A stretch of 64,000 nucleotides of DNA from Hydrogenophaga intermedia. Lineage in GTDB: Bacteria > Pseudomonadota > Gammaproteobacteria > Burkholderiales > Burkholderiaceae_C. Positions 37,727-47,066 of this stretch are shown here, piece after piece. How positions within the stretch are numbered: the stretch's first letter is position 1; every line of letters begins with the position of its first letter. A program made the translations under genes and the position numbers. The stretch lies in the NCBI RefSeq assembly GCF_023715105.1, contig NZ_JAMBNO010000015.1:79941-143940 (forward strand), in the 5' to 3' direction. Below the pieces are notes generated by a model. That model was not told where the DNA came from. It did no database searches and was given only the letters and a program-made list of their open reading frames with translations.

Positions 37727-38648
37727 CCACCCGCAGCGACGCCGGCCGCACCGCCACGGTGAGGCTGCGCGCCAGGCCCAGCCATTCGCCGTCGGCGGCC
37801 ACGGGCAGGTCGCCGCGGCCCAGCACGGACATTTGCTCGAAGGCCTGGGTATGGATCTTCGGGTGACCCAGGTGCCAACCCACCAGCAGGCGCGGCAACA
37901 TGCCCAGCGCCCCCAGGCGCGAGAACGGCCCGGCCACCAGCAGGTTGAGCAGGCCGTCGTGCGTGCGCGCGCCGGGCGTGGCCGGCATGCCGCCGCCGAA
38001 GGTTGGGGTGTTCAGCGTTGCCGCGAACAGCGCCGGACCCTCGTGCCGGTGCACGCCGTCCACCGTGACGTCCAGGTGCCAGGTGCGCAACGCCGCAAGC
38101 TCGCGCAGCGTGGCCCACAGGTAACGCGGCAGGCCGCGCAGGTGCGGCGGGCCAGTCAGTGCGCGCGCCACCACGGCGGCGTCGAAGCCTGCGCTCAGGC
38201 TGGAGAGAAACGGCGTCTCGCGGCGCTCGCCGAGCGTGTCGTGCCAGGTGGCCAGACCGGTGTCCATGTCGCTGGCCGGGCCGTTGAGCGCGTGCGTGAG
38301 CCAGGGCAGGGGGCTGCCGCTGCGCAGGCCGAGGGCGCGCGCGGTGTCGTTGCCGCTGCCCAGGGGCACCACGCCGAGCTCGTGGCGGCGCTCCAGCAGC
38401 GCGGGCAGCCAGCGGTGCAGGGTGCCGTCGCCACCCACCGCCACCACGCGCGTGCCATCGGGCAGGCCGCGCAGCAGCGCCAGTGCGGCGGGGACGCTGT
38501 CGGGTGTGTGCAGTTGCACCCCCGGGGGCAACGCGTCCTGCAGCGCCGCGAACAGGCGCACGGCCCGCCCGCCTTGGGCGCGCGGGTTGGCAATGACGGT
38601 GCGCAACGTGGGTGGGGTGCGAACGGAAGGGGGGCCGATGCCGGGCAT
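37704..38648 (-). CDS. Diacylglycerol kinase/YegS-type lipid kinase family protein
   Basis: 314 aa. The DAGK catalytic domain shows VIANPRAQGG, the nucleotide loop VVAVGGDGTLHRWLPALLE and VPLGSGNDTARALGL. The C-terminal domain has PFLSSLSAGFDAAVVARAL and FGGGMPATPGARTHDGLLNLLV. It probably phosphorylates a lipid at the membrane; substrate unknown. It lies ten bases downstream of the icmF stop on the same strand and may be the last gene of the ppk2-icmF transcript. Confidence 0.85.
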   Translation of the reverse strand: MPGIGPPSVRTPPTLRTVIANPRAQGGRAVRLFAALQDALPPGVQLHTPDSVPAALALLRGLPDGTRVVAVGGDGTLHRWLPALLERRHELGVVPLGSGNDTARALGLRSGSPLPWLTHALNGPASDMDTGLATWHDTLGERRETPFLSSLSAGFDAAVVARALTGPPHLRGLPRYLWATLRELAALRTWHLDVTVDGVHRHEGPALFAATLNTPTFGGGMPATPGARTHDGLLNLLVAGPFSRLGALGMLPRLLVGWHLGHPKIHTQAFEQMSVLGRGDLPVAADGEWLGLARSLTVAVRPASLRVVRAPSSG

Positions 38649-38658
38649 CGGCCGAGTG

Positions 38659-41600
38659 TCACATGTTCCGGCGGTACTGCCCGCCCACCTCGAACAGCGC
38701 GTTGGTGATCTGGCCCAGCGAGCAGCAGCGCACCGCGTCCATCAGCACTTCGAACACATTGCGGTTCTCGATCACCGCCTGCTTCAAACGCTCCAGCATG
38801 GCAGGTGCCTCGTGTGCGTGCCGCGTGTGGAAGTCGTGCAGTCGCTGCAGCTGGCTCTGCTTTTCCTCTTCGGTCGAGCGCGCGAGCTCGAGCGCCTGCG
38901 GGATCGGATCGCCGTGCGGATTGCGGAAGGTGTTGACACCGATGATGGGCAGCTCGCCGGTGTGCTTGAGCATCTCGTAGTGCATCGACTCGTCCTGGAT
39001 GCGCCCGCGCTGGTAGCCGGTCTCCATCGCGCCGAGCACGCCGCCGCGTTCGGCAATGCGCTCGAACTCGGCCAGCACCGCTTCTTCCACCAGCTCGGTC
39101 AGCTCGTCGATGATGAAGGCGCCCTGGTTTGGGTTCTCGTTCTTCGCCAGGCCCCACTCGCGGTTGATGATGAGCTGGATCGCCATCGCGCGGCGCACCG
39201 AGTCTTCGGTGGGCGTGGTGATGGCCTCGTCGAACGCGTTGGTGTGCAGGCTGTTGCAGTTGTCGTAGATGGCAATCAGCGCCTGCAGCGTGGTTCGGAT
39301 GTCGTTGAACTGGATCTCCTGCGCGTGCAGGCTGCGTCCGCTGGTCTGGATGTGGTACTTCAGCTTCTGGCTGCGCTCGTTGGCACCGTACTTCTCGCGC
39401 ATGGCCACGGCCCAGATGCGCCGCGCCACGCGGCCCATCACCGTGTATTCCGGGTCCATGCCGTTGCTGAAGAAGAACGAGAGGTTGGGCGCGAAGTCGT
39501 CGATGTGCATGCCGCGCGCGAGGTAGGCCTCCACGAAGGTGAAGCCGTTGGAGAGCGTGAACGCGAGCTGGCTGATCGGGTTGGCACCGGCCTCGGCGAT
39601 GTGATAGCCGCTGATGGAGACCGAATAGAAGTTGCGCACGTCGTGGTGCACGAAGTACTCGGCGATGTCGCCCATCACCTTCAGGCTGAACTCGGTGCTG
39701 AAGATGCAGGTGTTCTGGCCCTGGTCTTCCTTGAGGATGTCGGCCTGCACCGTGCCGCGCACGTTGGCCAGCACCCATTCGCGGATCTTCGCGGCCTCGG
39801 TGTCGGTCGGCTCGCGGCCGTTGTCGGCCTTGAACTTCTCCAGGTTCTGGTCGATGGCCGTGTTCATGAACATGGCCAGGATGGAGGGTGCCGGGCCGTT
39901 GATGGTCATCGACACCGAGGTGGCCGGGTGGCACAGGTCGAAGCCGCCGTAGAGCACCTTCATGTCGTCCAGCGTGGCGATGCTCACGCCCGAGTTGCCG
40001 ACCTTGCCGTAGATGTCGGGCCGCGGGTCGGGGTCGTTGCCGTAGAGCGTGACCGAATCGAAGGCGGTGGACAGGCGCTTGGCCGGCATGCCCTCGGAGA
40101 GCAGCTTGAAGCGCCGGTTGGTGCGGAAGGGGTCGCCTTCGCCGGCGAACATGCGCGTCGGGTCTTCGCCCTCGCGCTTGAACGCGAAGGTGCCGGCCGT
40201 GTAGGGGAAGCTGCCGGGCACGTTCTCCAGCATCAGCCACTTGAGGATCTCGCCGTGGTCCTCGTAGCGCGGCAGCGCCACCTTGCGGATCACGGTGCCC
40301 GACAGGCTCTTGGTGGTCAGCGCGGTGCGGATCTCCTTGTCGCGGATCTTCACCACGTACTCGTCGCCCGCGTAGGCCTTCTGCATGTCGGGCCACTGCA
40401 GCAGCAGTTTGCGCGCGGCGCCGTCCTGGTCGAGTTCGCGCACCTGGGCGAGGTCGATCACGGCTTCGGCCGCCTTGGGCCGGCCCGCCTTGTCGACCTT
40501 GAGCATGGCCGCGGTGGCGCGCAACTGCTGGATCTCGCGCGCGAGCTTCGCCTGCTCGTGCACCTTCTTCTTGTAGCCGCGCACGGTGTCGGCGATCTCG
40601 GCCAGGTAGCGCGTGCGCGCCGGCGGCACCACCGGTGTCTGGTTGGTGCTGTGGCGCACGGCCACGCGCGGCAGGCGGCCTTCGCCGAGCGTGAGGCCGA
40701 GTTCGGCCAGGCGCGGCGCAAGCGCCTGGTACAGCGCGCTCACGCCGTCGTCGTTGAAGCGCGCGGCCATGGTGCCGAACACCGGCATCTCCTCGGGCCG
40801 CTTGCCCCAGGCTTCCTTGTTGCGCTGCACCTGCTTGGCGACGTCGCGCAGCGCGTCGGCCGCGCCCTTGCGGTCGAACTTGTTGATCGCTACGAACTCG
40901 GCGAAGTCGAGCATGTCGATCTTCTCGAGCTGGCTGGCGGCGCCGAACTCGGGCGTCATCACGTACATCGGCACGTCCACGTGCGGCACGATGGCGGCGT
41001 CGCCCTGGCCAATGCCGGAGGTCTCGACCACCACGAGGTCGAAGCCTGCGGCCTTGCAGGCGGCGATCACATCGGGCAGGGCGGCGCTGATCTCGCTGCC
41101 GAAATCGCGCGTGGCCAGGCTGCGCATGAACACGCGCGGGCCCTGGCCCCAGGGCGAGATGGCGTTCATGCGGATGCGGTCGCCCAGCAGCGCGCCACCG
41201 CTCTTGCGGCGCGAGGGGTCGATGCTGATGACGGCCACGCGCAGCGCGTCGCCCTGGTCCAGCCGCAGGCGGCGGATGAGTTCGTCGGTAAGCGAGGACT
41301 TGCCCGCCCCGCCCGTGCCGGTGATGCCCAACACGGGCACCTTGCGGCCCGAAGCAGCGTCGCGCACCGCCTTGAGCAGTGCGGCGTCGGCGCTGCCGTT
41401 CTCGATCACGGTGATGAGCTGCGCGAGCGCGCGCCAGGCCATCTCGCCATGCCCCTGCACAGCGGCCAGGGCCTTGGGCGCGTGGGGCGACAGGTCCTGG
41501 TCGCAGCGCATGACCATCTCGCCGATCATGCCGGCCAAGCCCATGCGCTGGCCGTCTTCGGGGCTGTAGATACGCGCCACGCCGTAGGCCTGCAGTTCCT

Positions 41601-41952
41601 GGATCTCGCCCGGCACGATCACGCCACCGCCGCCGCCGAACACCTGGATGTGTGAGCCGCCGCGCTGCTTGAGCAGGTCGACCATGTACTTGAAGTACTC
41701 GACGTGGCCGCCCTGGTAGCTGCTGATGGCGATGCCCTGCACGTCCTCCTGCAACGCAGCCGTCACCACTTCATCAACGCTGCGGTTGTGGCCGAGGTGG
41801 ATCACCTCCGCGCCCATGCCCTGCAGGATGCGCCGCATGATGTTGATGGCCGCGTCGTGTCCATCGAACAGGCTGGCCGCGGTGACGAAGCGCACCTTGT
41901 GCTTGGGACGGTAGTTGGCCAGGGCCTGGTAGTCGGCGCTCAGCTGGGTCAT
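38659..41952 (-). CDS. icmF: Fused isobutyryl-CoA mutase IcmF (B12-binding, GTPase and mutase domains)
   Basis: 1097 aa, full length. Domain order: cobalamin-binding (about 18-150, [17 protein letters not shown] with the Co-ligating His), a MeaB/MeaI-type G domain (about 200-420, Walker [21 protein letters not shown]-base NKFD), then a linker and the (beta/alpha)8 mutase domain (about 560-1090, [39 protein letters not shown]). It interconverts isobutyryl-CoA and n-butyryl-CoA, with the G domain protecting or loading the cofactor. It follows ppk2 by 28 bp. Pivalyl- or isovaleryl-type specificity depends on a few active-site residues I cannot place without alignment. Confidence 0.95.
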   Translation of the reverse strand: MTQLSADYQALANYRPKHKVRFVTAASLFDGHDAAINIMRRILQGMGAEVIHLGHNRSVDEVVTAALQEDVQGIAISSYQGGHVEYFKYMVDLLKQRGGSHIQVFGGGGGVIVPGEIQELQAYGVARIYSPEDGQRMGLAGMIGEMVMRCDQDLSPHAPKALAAVQGHGEMAWRALAQLITVIENGSADAALLKAVRDAASGRKVPVLGITGTGGAGKSSLTDELIRRLRLDQGDALRVAVISIDPSRRKSGGALLGDRIRMNAISPWGQGPRVFMRSLATRDFGSEISAALPDVIAACKAAGFDLVVVETSGIGQGDAAIVPHVDVPMYVMTPEFGAASQLEKIDMLDFAEFVAINKFDRKGAADALRDVAKQVQRNKEAWGKRPEEMPVFGTMAARFNDDGVSALYQALAPRLAELGLTLGEGRLPRVAVRHSTNQTPVVPPARTRYLAEIADTVRGYKKKVHEQAKLAREIQQLRATAAMLKVDKAGRPKAAEAVIDLAQVRELDQDGAARKLLLQWPDMQKAYAGDEYVVKIRDKEIRTALTTKSLSGTVIRKVALPRYEDHGEILKWLMLENVPGSFPYTAGTFAFKREGEDPTRMFAGEGDPFRTNRRFKLLSEGMPAKRLSTAFDSVTLYGNDPDPRPDIYGKVGNSGVSIATLDDMKVLYGGFDLCHPATSVSMTINGPAPSILAMFMNTAIDQNLEKFKADNGREPTDTEAAKIREWVLANVRGTVQADILKEDQGQNTCIFSTEFSLKVMGDIAEYFVHHDVRNFYSVSISGYHIAEAGANPISQLAFTLSNGFTFVEAYLARGMHIDDFAPNLSFFFSNGMDPEYTVMGRVARRIWAVAMREKYGANERSQKLKYHIQTSGRSLHAQEIQFNDIRTTLQALIAIYDNCNSLHTNAFDEAITTPTEDSVRRAMAIQLIINREWGLAKNENPNQGAFIIDELTELVEEAVLAEFERIAERGGVLGAMETGYQRGRIQDESMHYEMLKHTGELPIIGVNTFRNPHGDPIPQALELARSTEEEKQSQLQRLHDFHTRHAHEAPAMLERLKQAVIENRNVFEVLMDAVRCCSLGQITNALFEVGGQYRRNM

Positions 41953-41980
41953 GGTTCGTCTCTCTCGGTCTCGGGGGGGG

Positions 41981-42862
41981 TCATTCGACGCGCAGGTTCT
42001 TCAGCGCGGGATCTTCGGGGGGAAAGCGCAGGTCCAGCGCCTTGAGGGTGTCGCGCACGATGGTCGCGATCATCAGGTTGCGGTGCGTCTTGCTGTTCGC
42101 GGGCACCACCGTCCAGGGCGCCCAGGGCGTGCTGGTCGCCTCGAGCAGGTCTTCGTAGGCCTTCTGGTACTTCGGCCACTGCTTGCGCACCTCGAGGTCG
42201 CCGAGGCTGAATTTCCAGTGTTTCTCGGGGTCGTCGATGCGGTCCTGCAGGCGCTGGCGTTGTTCATCGAAACCGATGTGCAGCATGAACTTGAGGATCA
42301 CGGTGCCGGTTTCGGCCAGCAGGCGTTCGAAATCGTTGAGCTGCGCATAGCGCTGCTTCGTCTGCGCGGCGTCGATCCAGCCGTTGACCACCGGCACCAG
42401 CACGTCCTCGTAGTGGCTGCGGTTGAAGACCACGATCTCGCCGCTGCCCGGCACCGCCTGGTGGATGCGCCAGAGGAAGTCGTGCGCGCGCTCACGCTCG
42501 GTGGGGGCCTTCCAGCCCACGGTGCGCACGCCCAGCGGGCTGGTGCGCGAGAACACGCCGCGCACAGTGCCGTCCTTGCCCGAGGTGTCGGTGCCTTGCA
42601 GCACCACCAGCATCTTGAAGCGGCCGTCCGGGTGAAACACGTTCTGCAGGCGGTCGATCTCGTCGGCCAGGGCTTCCACCGCGGCCTTGTCGGCGGCCTT
42701 GTCGCCACCCGAGAACGGCTTGTCGTCCGGGTCAAGCGCCTTGAGGGAAACCTGTGTCTTCGCGGCCTCGGGATCGACCTGCCAGCGGCGCCAGGCACTG
42801 CCCTTGGGCGCGCGCAGAACCTGCTCGTCAAACGGCAGGCGAACGTCGGCGGTGCGGGGCAT
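41981..42862 (-). CDS. ppk2: Polyphosphate kinase 2 family protein
   Basis: 293 aa, single PPK2 domain. Walker [20 protein letters not shown], lid-region [42 protein letters not shown] and [25 protein letters not shown] are typical. PPK2 enzymes transfer phosphate between polyphosphate and nucleoside mono- or diphosphates. The short single-domain form suggests the AMP- or mixed-substrate classes (inference). First gene of a probable ppk2-icmF operon; the ACGT-type palindrome lies 50-75 bp upstream of its start. Confidence 0.88.
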   Translation of the reverse strand: MPRTADVRLPFDEQVLRAPKGSAWRRWQVDPEAAKTQVSLKALDPDDKPFSGGDKAADKAAVEALADEIDRLQNVFHPDGRFKMLVVLQGTDTSGKDGTVRGVFSRTSPLGVRTVGWKAPTERERAHDFLWRIHQAVPGSGEIVVFNRSHYEDVLVPVVNGWIDAAQTKQRYAQLNDFERLLAETGTVILKFMLHIGFDEQRQRLQDRIDDPEKHWKFSLGDLEVRKQWPKYQKAYEDLLEATSTPWAPWTVVPANSKTHRNLMIATIVRDTLKALDLRFPPEDPALKNLRVE

Positions 42863-42913
42863 GGCGTCTCCGGAGGGGTGTCGTGGGCGCTCACCCTAAC
42901 CGGGTTTGCGGAG

Positions 42914-42935
42914 TTGACGTTAACGTAAACGTCAA
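42914..42935. promoter_or_regulatory. ACGT-periodic palindromic operator upstream of ppk2-icmF
   Basis: Perfect 8-bp inverted repeat TTGACGTT/AACGTCAA around AACGTA. Inside it the tetramer ACGT occurs three times exactly six bases apart (42917, 42923, 42929). ACGT-centred palindromes of this kind are known for MerR-family regulators of branched-chain amino acid and acyl-CoA catabolism (LiuR type). No such regulator is in the window, so the binding protein is inferred. Confidence 0.55.
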
Positions 42936-42952
42936 TGTTAGCGGCAAACCAG

Positions 42953-42978
42953 AAAAAAGGGGCGCCGAAGCGCCCCTT
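42953..42978 (-). terminator. Rho-independent terminator of the TRAP operon
   Basis: Read on the minus strand: 9-bp stem AAGGGGCGC/GCGCCCCTT with a TTCG tetraloop followed by six T. It lies 18 bp downstream of the dctM stop. Confidence 0.92.
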
Positions 42979-42995
42979 GGCCAGACCGGTGGTGA

Positions 42996-45035
42996 TCAGT
43001 TGTAGAGCACCGAGGGCAGCCACATGCCGATCTGCGGGAACCAGTACAGCAGCACGATGGCGATGATCTGGATGCCCATGAAGGGCAACATGCCCGCGAA
43101 GATCTGGTTCAGCGTCACGTGCTTGGGTGCCACGCCTTTCAGGTAGAACGCGCTCATGGCCACCGGCGGGCTCAGGAAGGCGGTCTGCAGGTTCAGCGCC
43201 ACCAGCAGGCCGAAGAACAACGGATCGACGCCGAAGTTATCGAGCAGCGGGATGAAGATCGGCATGAAGATCACGATGATCTCGGTCCACTCCAACGGCC
43301 AGCCCAGGATGAAGATGATCACCTGCGACAGGATCAGGAACTCGGTCTTGGACAGGTTCATGCCCAGCACCCACTGCTCCACCAGCTCCTGCCCGCCCAA
43401 CAGCGCGAAGGCGGCCGAGAAAATGGCCGAGCCCACGAACAGCCAGCACACCATGGCGCTGGTCTTGGCGGTGAGGAACACGCTTTCCTTGACCACGCCG
43501 AAGGTGAGTTGCCGGTAGGCCGCTGCGAGCAGGAAGCCGCCGAGTGCACCCACGGCTGCCGCTTCGGTGGGCGTGGCCAGGCCGAACACGATGGAGCCGA
43601 GCACCGCGAGGATGAGCACCATCAGCGGGAAGAAGCTGGTGAGCAGCATCTTGAAGATCTCGAGCCGCGCGTAGCTGAACAGCGCATAGAACACCGCCAG
43701 CGCCAGCGCGCCCACCGCCACGCCGATCCAGTAGCCGCTGCCGGCCTGGGTATCGGCGGCGGCCGCGCCAGGTTCGGCCACGGTGTCGGCGGCCGGGGGC
43801 TCGGCCACGCCTTCGGCGGCATTCTCGGGTTCGTCCACGGCCGCACCATCGGGCTCACCGAGCGCGCCTTCTTCGTCGGCGGCGGGTGGCTCGGCAAGGC
43901 CACTGTCTGCCGCCTCTTCGCCTTCGGCGGGCGGCTCGGCCAGGCCGCCGTCGGCGGCTTCCTCGGCGGCGTCCTCCTCGGCGGCGGGCGGCTCGCTCAG
44001 GCCGGTACGGGCTTCGCGATCAACCTGCTCCACGCCGATGGGCATGAGTTCGCTCGCGGCGTCGGTCGCGGCCGCGCGGGGGCTGGGGTAGCTCATCACC
44101 GCCACCACCAAGAACAACACCGCAGGCATCAGCACGATGCCCAACTGACGCAGCAGGTAGCCGCTGGACACGCCCTGGTTGTTGCGACCCTTGAGCGCCG
44201 CAAGCAGGCCCAGCAGTGCCGACTTGCCCGCGCTGGCGCCCACCTTCAGCAGCGGCTCGGGCAGGGGCACGTTGCGCTGCTCGGCCGACAGCGGCGGCGC
44301 CCAGGCCGGCTTGAGCTTGGCCAGGATGATCACGTAAACGATGTACAGACCCGCAAGCATCAGCCCGGGAAAGAACGCACCCGCGTAGAGCTTCACGACC
44401 GAGACACCGGCAGTGGCACCGTAGACGATCAGCAGCACCGAGGGCGGGATGAGAATGCCCAGGCAGCCGCCGGCGGTGATGGAGCCGGCCGCCAGCCGGG
44501 TGTCGTAGCCGCCCTTGAGCATCTGCGGCAGCGCCAGCAGGCCCATGAGCGTGACCACGGCACCGACGATGCCGGTGGCGGTGGCGAAGACCGCGCAGGT
44601 CACCAGCGTGGCCACGGCCAGCGAGCCGGGCACGCGCGAGAGCGACAGGTGCAGGCTGCGGAACAGCTTCTCGATCAGGTTGGCGCGTTCGACCAGGTAG
44701 CCCATGAACACGAACAGCGGGATCGCGATCAGCACATCGCTGGCCATCACCGAGAACGCGCGCTGCACCATCAGGTCCAGCGTCTGCTTGATCGCACCGG
44801 CCGCGGACTGATCGCCCGAGTGGTAGGCGAAGAAGGTGAAGATCATCCCCATGCCCATCAGCGTGAAGGCGGTGGGGAAGCCCAGCATGATGGCCACCAC
44901 CACCAGCGAGAGCATGAGCAGGCCGTAGTGGCCGTTGGTCATGGTGTCCACGCTGAGCACCATCGCCAGCACGCCGGCGATGATGAGGCCCATCAGCGTG
45001 AAGCCGAACCAGAGTTCCTTGCGGATCGTCATCAC
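42996..45035 (-). CDS. dctM: TRAP transporter large permease DctM with an acidic low-complexity insert
   Basis: 679 aa, larger than the usual ~430-residue DctM. The transport fold is intact: LGFPTAFTLMGMGMIF, FVFMGYLVERANLIEKLF, CLGILIPPSVLLIVYGATAGVSVVKLYAGAFFPG, GLATPTEAAAVGALGGF and a C-terminal LNLQTAFLSPPVAMSAFYL. Between two hydrophobic segments, residues about 317-433 form an Ala/Glu/Pro-rich loop with four copies of an LxEPPA-like unit. It overlaps dctQ by four bases. Together with DctQ and DctP it drives sodium- or proton-coupled uptake of an organic acid. Confidence 0.92.
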   Translation of the reverse strand: MMTIRKELWFGFTLMGLIIAGVLAMVLSVDTMTNGHYGLLMLSLVVVAIMLGFPTAFTLMGMGMIFTFFAYHSGDQSAAGAIKQTLDLMVQRAFSVMASDVLIAIPLFVFMGYLVERANLIEKLFRSLHLSLSRVPGSLAVATLVTCAVFATATGIVGAVVTLMGLLALPQMLKGGYDTRLAAGSITAGGCLGILIPPSVLLIVYGATAGVSVVKLYAGAFFPGLMLAGLYIVYVIILAKLKPAWAPPLSAEQRNVPLPEPLLKVGASAGKSALLGLLAALKGRNNQGVSSGYLLRQLGIVLMPAVLFLVVAVMSYPSPRAAATDAASELMPIGVEQVDREARTGLSEPPAAEEDAAEEAADGGLAEPPAEGEEAADSGLAEPPAADEEGALGEPDGAAVDEPENAAEGVAEPPAADTVAEPGAAAADTQAGSGYWIGVAVGALALAVFYALFSYARLEIFKMLLTSFFPLMVLILAVLGSIVFGLATPTEAAAVGALGGFLLAAAYRQLTFGVVKESVFLTAKTSAMVCWLFVGSAIFSAAFALLGGQELVEQWVLGMNLSKTEFLILSQVIIFILGWPLEWTEIIVIFMPIFIPLLDNFGVDPLFFGLLVALNLQTAFLSPPVAMSAFYLKGVAPKHVTLNQIFAGMLPFMGIQIIAIVLLYWFPQIGMWLPSVLYN
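43740..44090 (-). repeat. Low-complexity repeat inside dctM
   Basis: Encodes an acidic Ala/Glu/Pro loop with repeated units GLSEPPA, GLAEPPA, GLAEPPA and VAEPPA at irregular spacing of 15-32 residues. The DNA shows matching repeats of GGCGGGCGGCTCG-like sequence, a substrate for slippage. Confidence 0.75.
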
Positions 45036-45649
45036 TGGCCGCCTTTCTTGGTGACCAGGCTGTCCAGGGCCTCGATGTCGGCGTCTTTCACGTGCACCAT
45101 TTCCTTGAGCTTGTCGACGTCGACTTCCTCGACGTCCTCCTCACGTTTGGGCCATTCGCCGGTTTGGATGCAGATGACGCAGCGGATGATTTCCACGATG
45201 CCCTGCAGCAGCAGGAAAGCGCCCGCCACCGGCACCACGAACTTGAACGGATAGACCGGGATCGGGTCCGCGTTGAAGGTTTGCTCGCGAATCGCCAGCG
45301 ATTCGTTGGCGAAGGTCCAGCCGGCCCAGGTGAGCGCAACGATGCCGGGCAGGAAGAAGATGATGTAGAGCGTGAGGTCGATGCTGGCCTGCGTGCGCGG
45401 CTTGAAGAAGCCGTACAGCACGTCACCGCGCACGTGGCCGTTCTTGGCCAGGGTGTAGGCGCCGGCGGTCATGAAGAGCAATCCGTACAACATGATCTGG
45501 GCATCCAGCACCCAGGCATGTGGGTCGTTGAGCACGTAGCGCGAGAAGACTTCCCAGCTGATGAGGCCGGTGAGGGCCACCACCGACCAGGCGCAGGCCT
45601 TGCCGAACCAGGTCGACAGACTGTCGACCGCGATGAGTAGTTTTTGCAT
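45032..45649 (-). CDS. dctQ: TRAP transporter small permease DctQ
   Basis: 205 aa, four hydrophobic segments. DctQ hallmarks are LTGLISWEVFSRYVLNDPHAWVLDAQIMLYGLLFMTAGAYTLAKNGHVRGDVLY. The C-terminal ~40 residues are charged (KREEDVEEVDVDKLKEMVHVKDADIEALDSL) and longer than usual. It starts 65 bp after dctP with a hairpin between, and its stop overlaps the dctM start (ATGA). Confidence 0.92.
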   Translation of the reverse strand: MQKLLIAVDSLSTWFGKACAWSVVALTGLISWEVFSRYVLNDPHAWVLDAQIMLYGLLFMTAGAYTLAKNGHVRGDVLYGFFKPRTQASIDLTLYIIFFLPGIVALTWAGWTFANESLAIREQTFNADPIPVYPFKFVVPVAGAFLLLQGIVEIIRCVICIQTGEWPKREEDVEEVDVDKLKEMVHVKDADIEALDSLVTKKGGQ

Positions 45650-45667
45650 GACGATTTCCAGGAAACA

Positions 45668-45696
45668 GAAAAGGGCGCCCCAGGGGCGCCCTTTTC
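45668..45696 (-). terminator. Hairpin between dctP and dctQM (attenuator or processing site)
   Basis: Minus-strand stem of about 14 bp, AAAAGGGCGCCCC pairing with GGGGCGCCCTTTT around a three-base loop, followed by TTTTCTGTTT. It sits inside the operon, just after the binding-protein gene. It probably lowers dctQM expression relative to dctP or stabilises the dctP mRNA. Confidence 0.75.
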
Positions 45697-45714
45697 CGGG
45701 CCGACCTCGGGGGA

Positions 45715-46833
45715 TCAGCTCTTCTTCGCGCCTTTGCCGAAGTAGTGGTTGTAGGCCATTTTGAAGTCGACCATGTAGTCGTTCTGCCACTGGCCAGCGC
45801 GCGCGGCGAAGGCCTTTTGCGAGTCGAGCACCTTCTTGAACAGCGGGTTCTCGCCGCCTTTCTTGGCGATGATCTTGTCCCACGAGGCGAGTTGCGCGCG
45901 AAGGATGGCATCGGGCGTCTTGTAGAACTTCACGCCGGCTTTCTTGAGCTCGATGTAGTCCTGCGAATTGCGCTGGATGGCCTTCCAGCTCATGTCGGCG
46001 CTGGCGGCCTGCACGCCGTAGTCGACGATGGCCTTCAACTCGGCCGGCAGCGCGTCGAGCTTGGCTTTGTTGAAGAGGATCTCGAACTGCTCGCCCGACT
46101 GGTGGAAGCTCTGCAGCATGCAGTTCTTCACCACATCCGGGAAGCCCAGGACGCGGTCGGAAGAGGCGTTGTTGAATTCGGCGCCATCGATGAGGCCGCG
46201 GTCCAGGGCCGGCACGATCTCGCCACCGGGCAGGGGGTTCACGGCGGCGCCCATGTCGGTGTACATGTCCACCGCCAGGCCCACGGTGCGGAACTTGGTG
46301 CCTTTGACGTCGGCCACCTTGGAAATCGGCTTCTTGAACCAGCCGAAGGGCTGGCTGGGCATGGGGCCGTACAGGTACGACACCACGTCAAGGTTCAGGC
46401 TCTTGTAGATCTCGGCCAGCAGGTCCTTGCCGCCGCCGTAGTTGTGCCAGGCCAGCACCATGTTCGGGTCCATGCCGAATGCCGGACCGGAGCCCCACAG
46501 TGCCAGCGCCGAGTTCTTGCCGTAGTGGTAGGCCACCACACCGTGACCACCGTCGAGCGTGCCCTTGGCCACGGCTTCGAGCAACTGGAAGGCGGGCACC
46601 ACGGCGCCCGCGGGCAGCACCTCGATCTTCAAACGACCGCCGGCCATGGCGTTGACCTTGGTCGCGAAGTCGTTGGCGTATTCGTGGAAGATGTCCTTGG
46701 CCGGCCAGGTGGACTGGAAGCGCAGCGTGGTGGTCTGCGCGGTGGCGACCATCGGCACGGCCATGGCACCGGTGGCGACGGCAGCGCCTTTGAGCATGCC
46801 GCGGCGGGACGTGACGGTCTTTTTCTCGGTCAT
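45715..46833 (-). CDS. dctP: TRAP transporter periplasmic binding protein DctP (TakP-like)
   Basis: 372 aa. The signal sequence with twin arginines (SRRGMLKGAAVATGAMAVPMVATA) suggests Tat export. Family features: TLRFQSTWPAKDIFHEYANDFATKV, AGAVVPAFQLLEAVAKGTLDGGHGV, and the ligand region GTKFRTVGLAVDMYTDMGAAVNPLPGGEIVPALDRGLIDGAEFNNASSD. This resembles the TakP subgroup that binds 2-oxoacids such as pyruvate or branched 2-oxoacids, but ligand identity is inference. The 233 bp upstream (46834-47066) hold no gene; they contain small dyads (AAGCATGCTT; CACCAA...TTGGTG) that could be operators. Confidence 0.9.
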   Translation of the reverse strand: MTEKKTVTSRRGMLKGAAVATGAMAVPMVATAQTTTLRFQSTWPAKDIFHEYANDFATKVNAMAGGRLKIEVLPAGAVVPAFQLLEAVAKGTLDGGHGVVAYHYGKNSALALWGSGPAFGMDPNMVLAWHNYGGGKDLLAEIYKSLNLDVVSYLYGPMPSQPFGWFKKPISKVADVKGTKFRTVGLAVDMYTDMGAAVNPLPGGEIVPALDRGLIDGAEFNNASSDRVLGFPDVVKNCMLQSFHQSGEQFEILFNKAKLDALPAELKAIVDYGVQAASADMSWKAIQRNSQDYIELKKAGVKFYKTPDAILRAQLASWDKIIAKKGGENPLFKKVLDSQKAFAARAGQWQNDYMVDFKMAYNHYFGKGAKKS

Positions 46834-47066
46834 CGGTTGTCTCCAGAACGGGGTTGGGGAAAAAGCATCATCCATCTGCAAGCATGCTTACCAAGACAGG
46901 GTTTTCACCAACGTTCAGCTTGGTGCAAGCTGCGAAAAGGCCCGTACGCCTCTGTGGAGCGAGGGTCCGCAGCGGTGTGAATTTTTTTGAACCGCCCGAT
47001 GAAATCCATGCGCACATGTCGGCCATGATGCAGACCAATGTGTACCAATCCCACGCAGGAGTCCCG

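Noticed and set aside
38659..41952. Assigning pivalyl-CoA or isovaleryl-CoA mutase activity to IcmF
   Set aside because: This depends on specific active-site residues that I cannot place reliably without an alignment.
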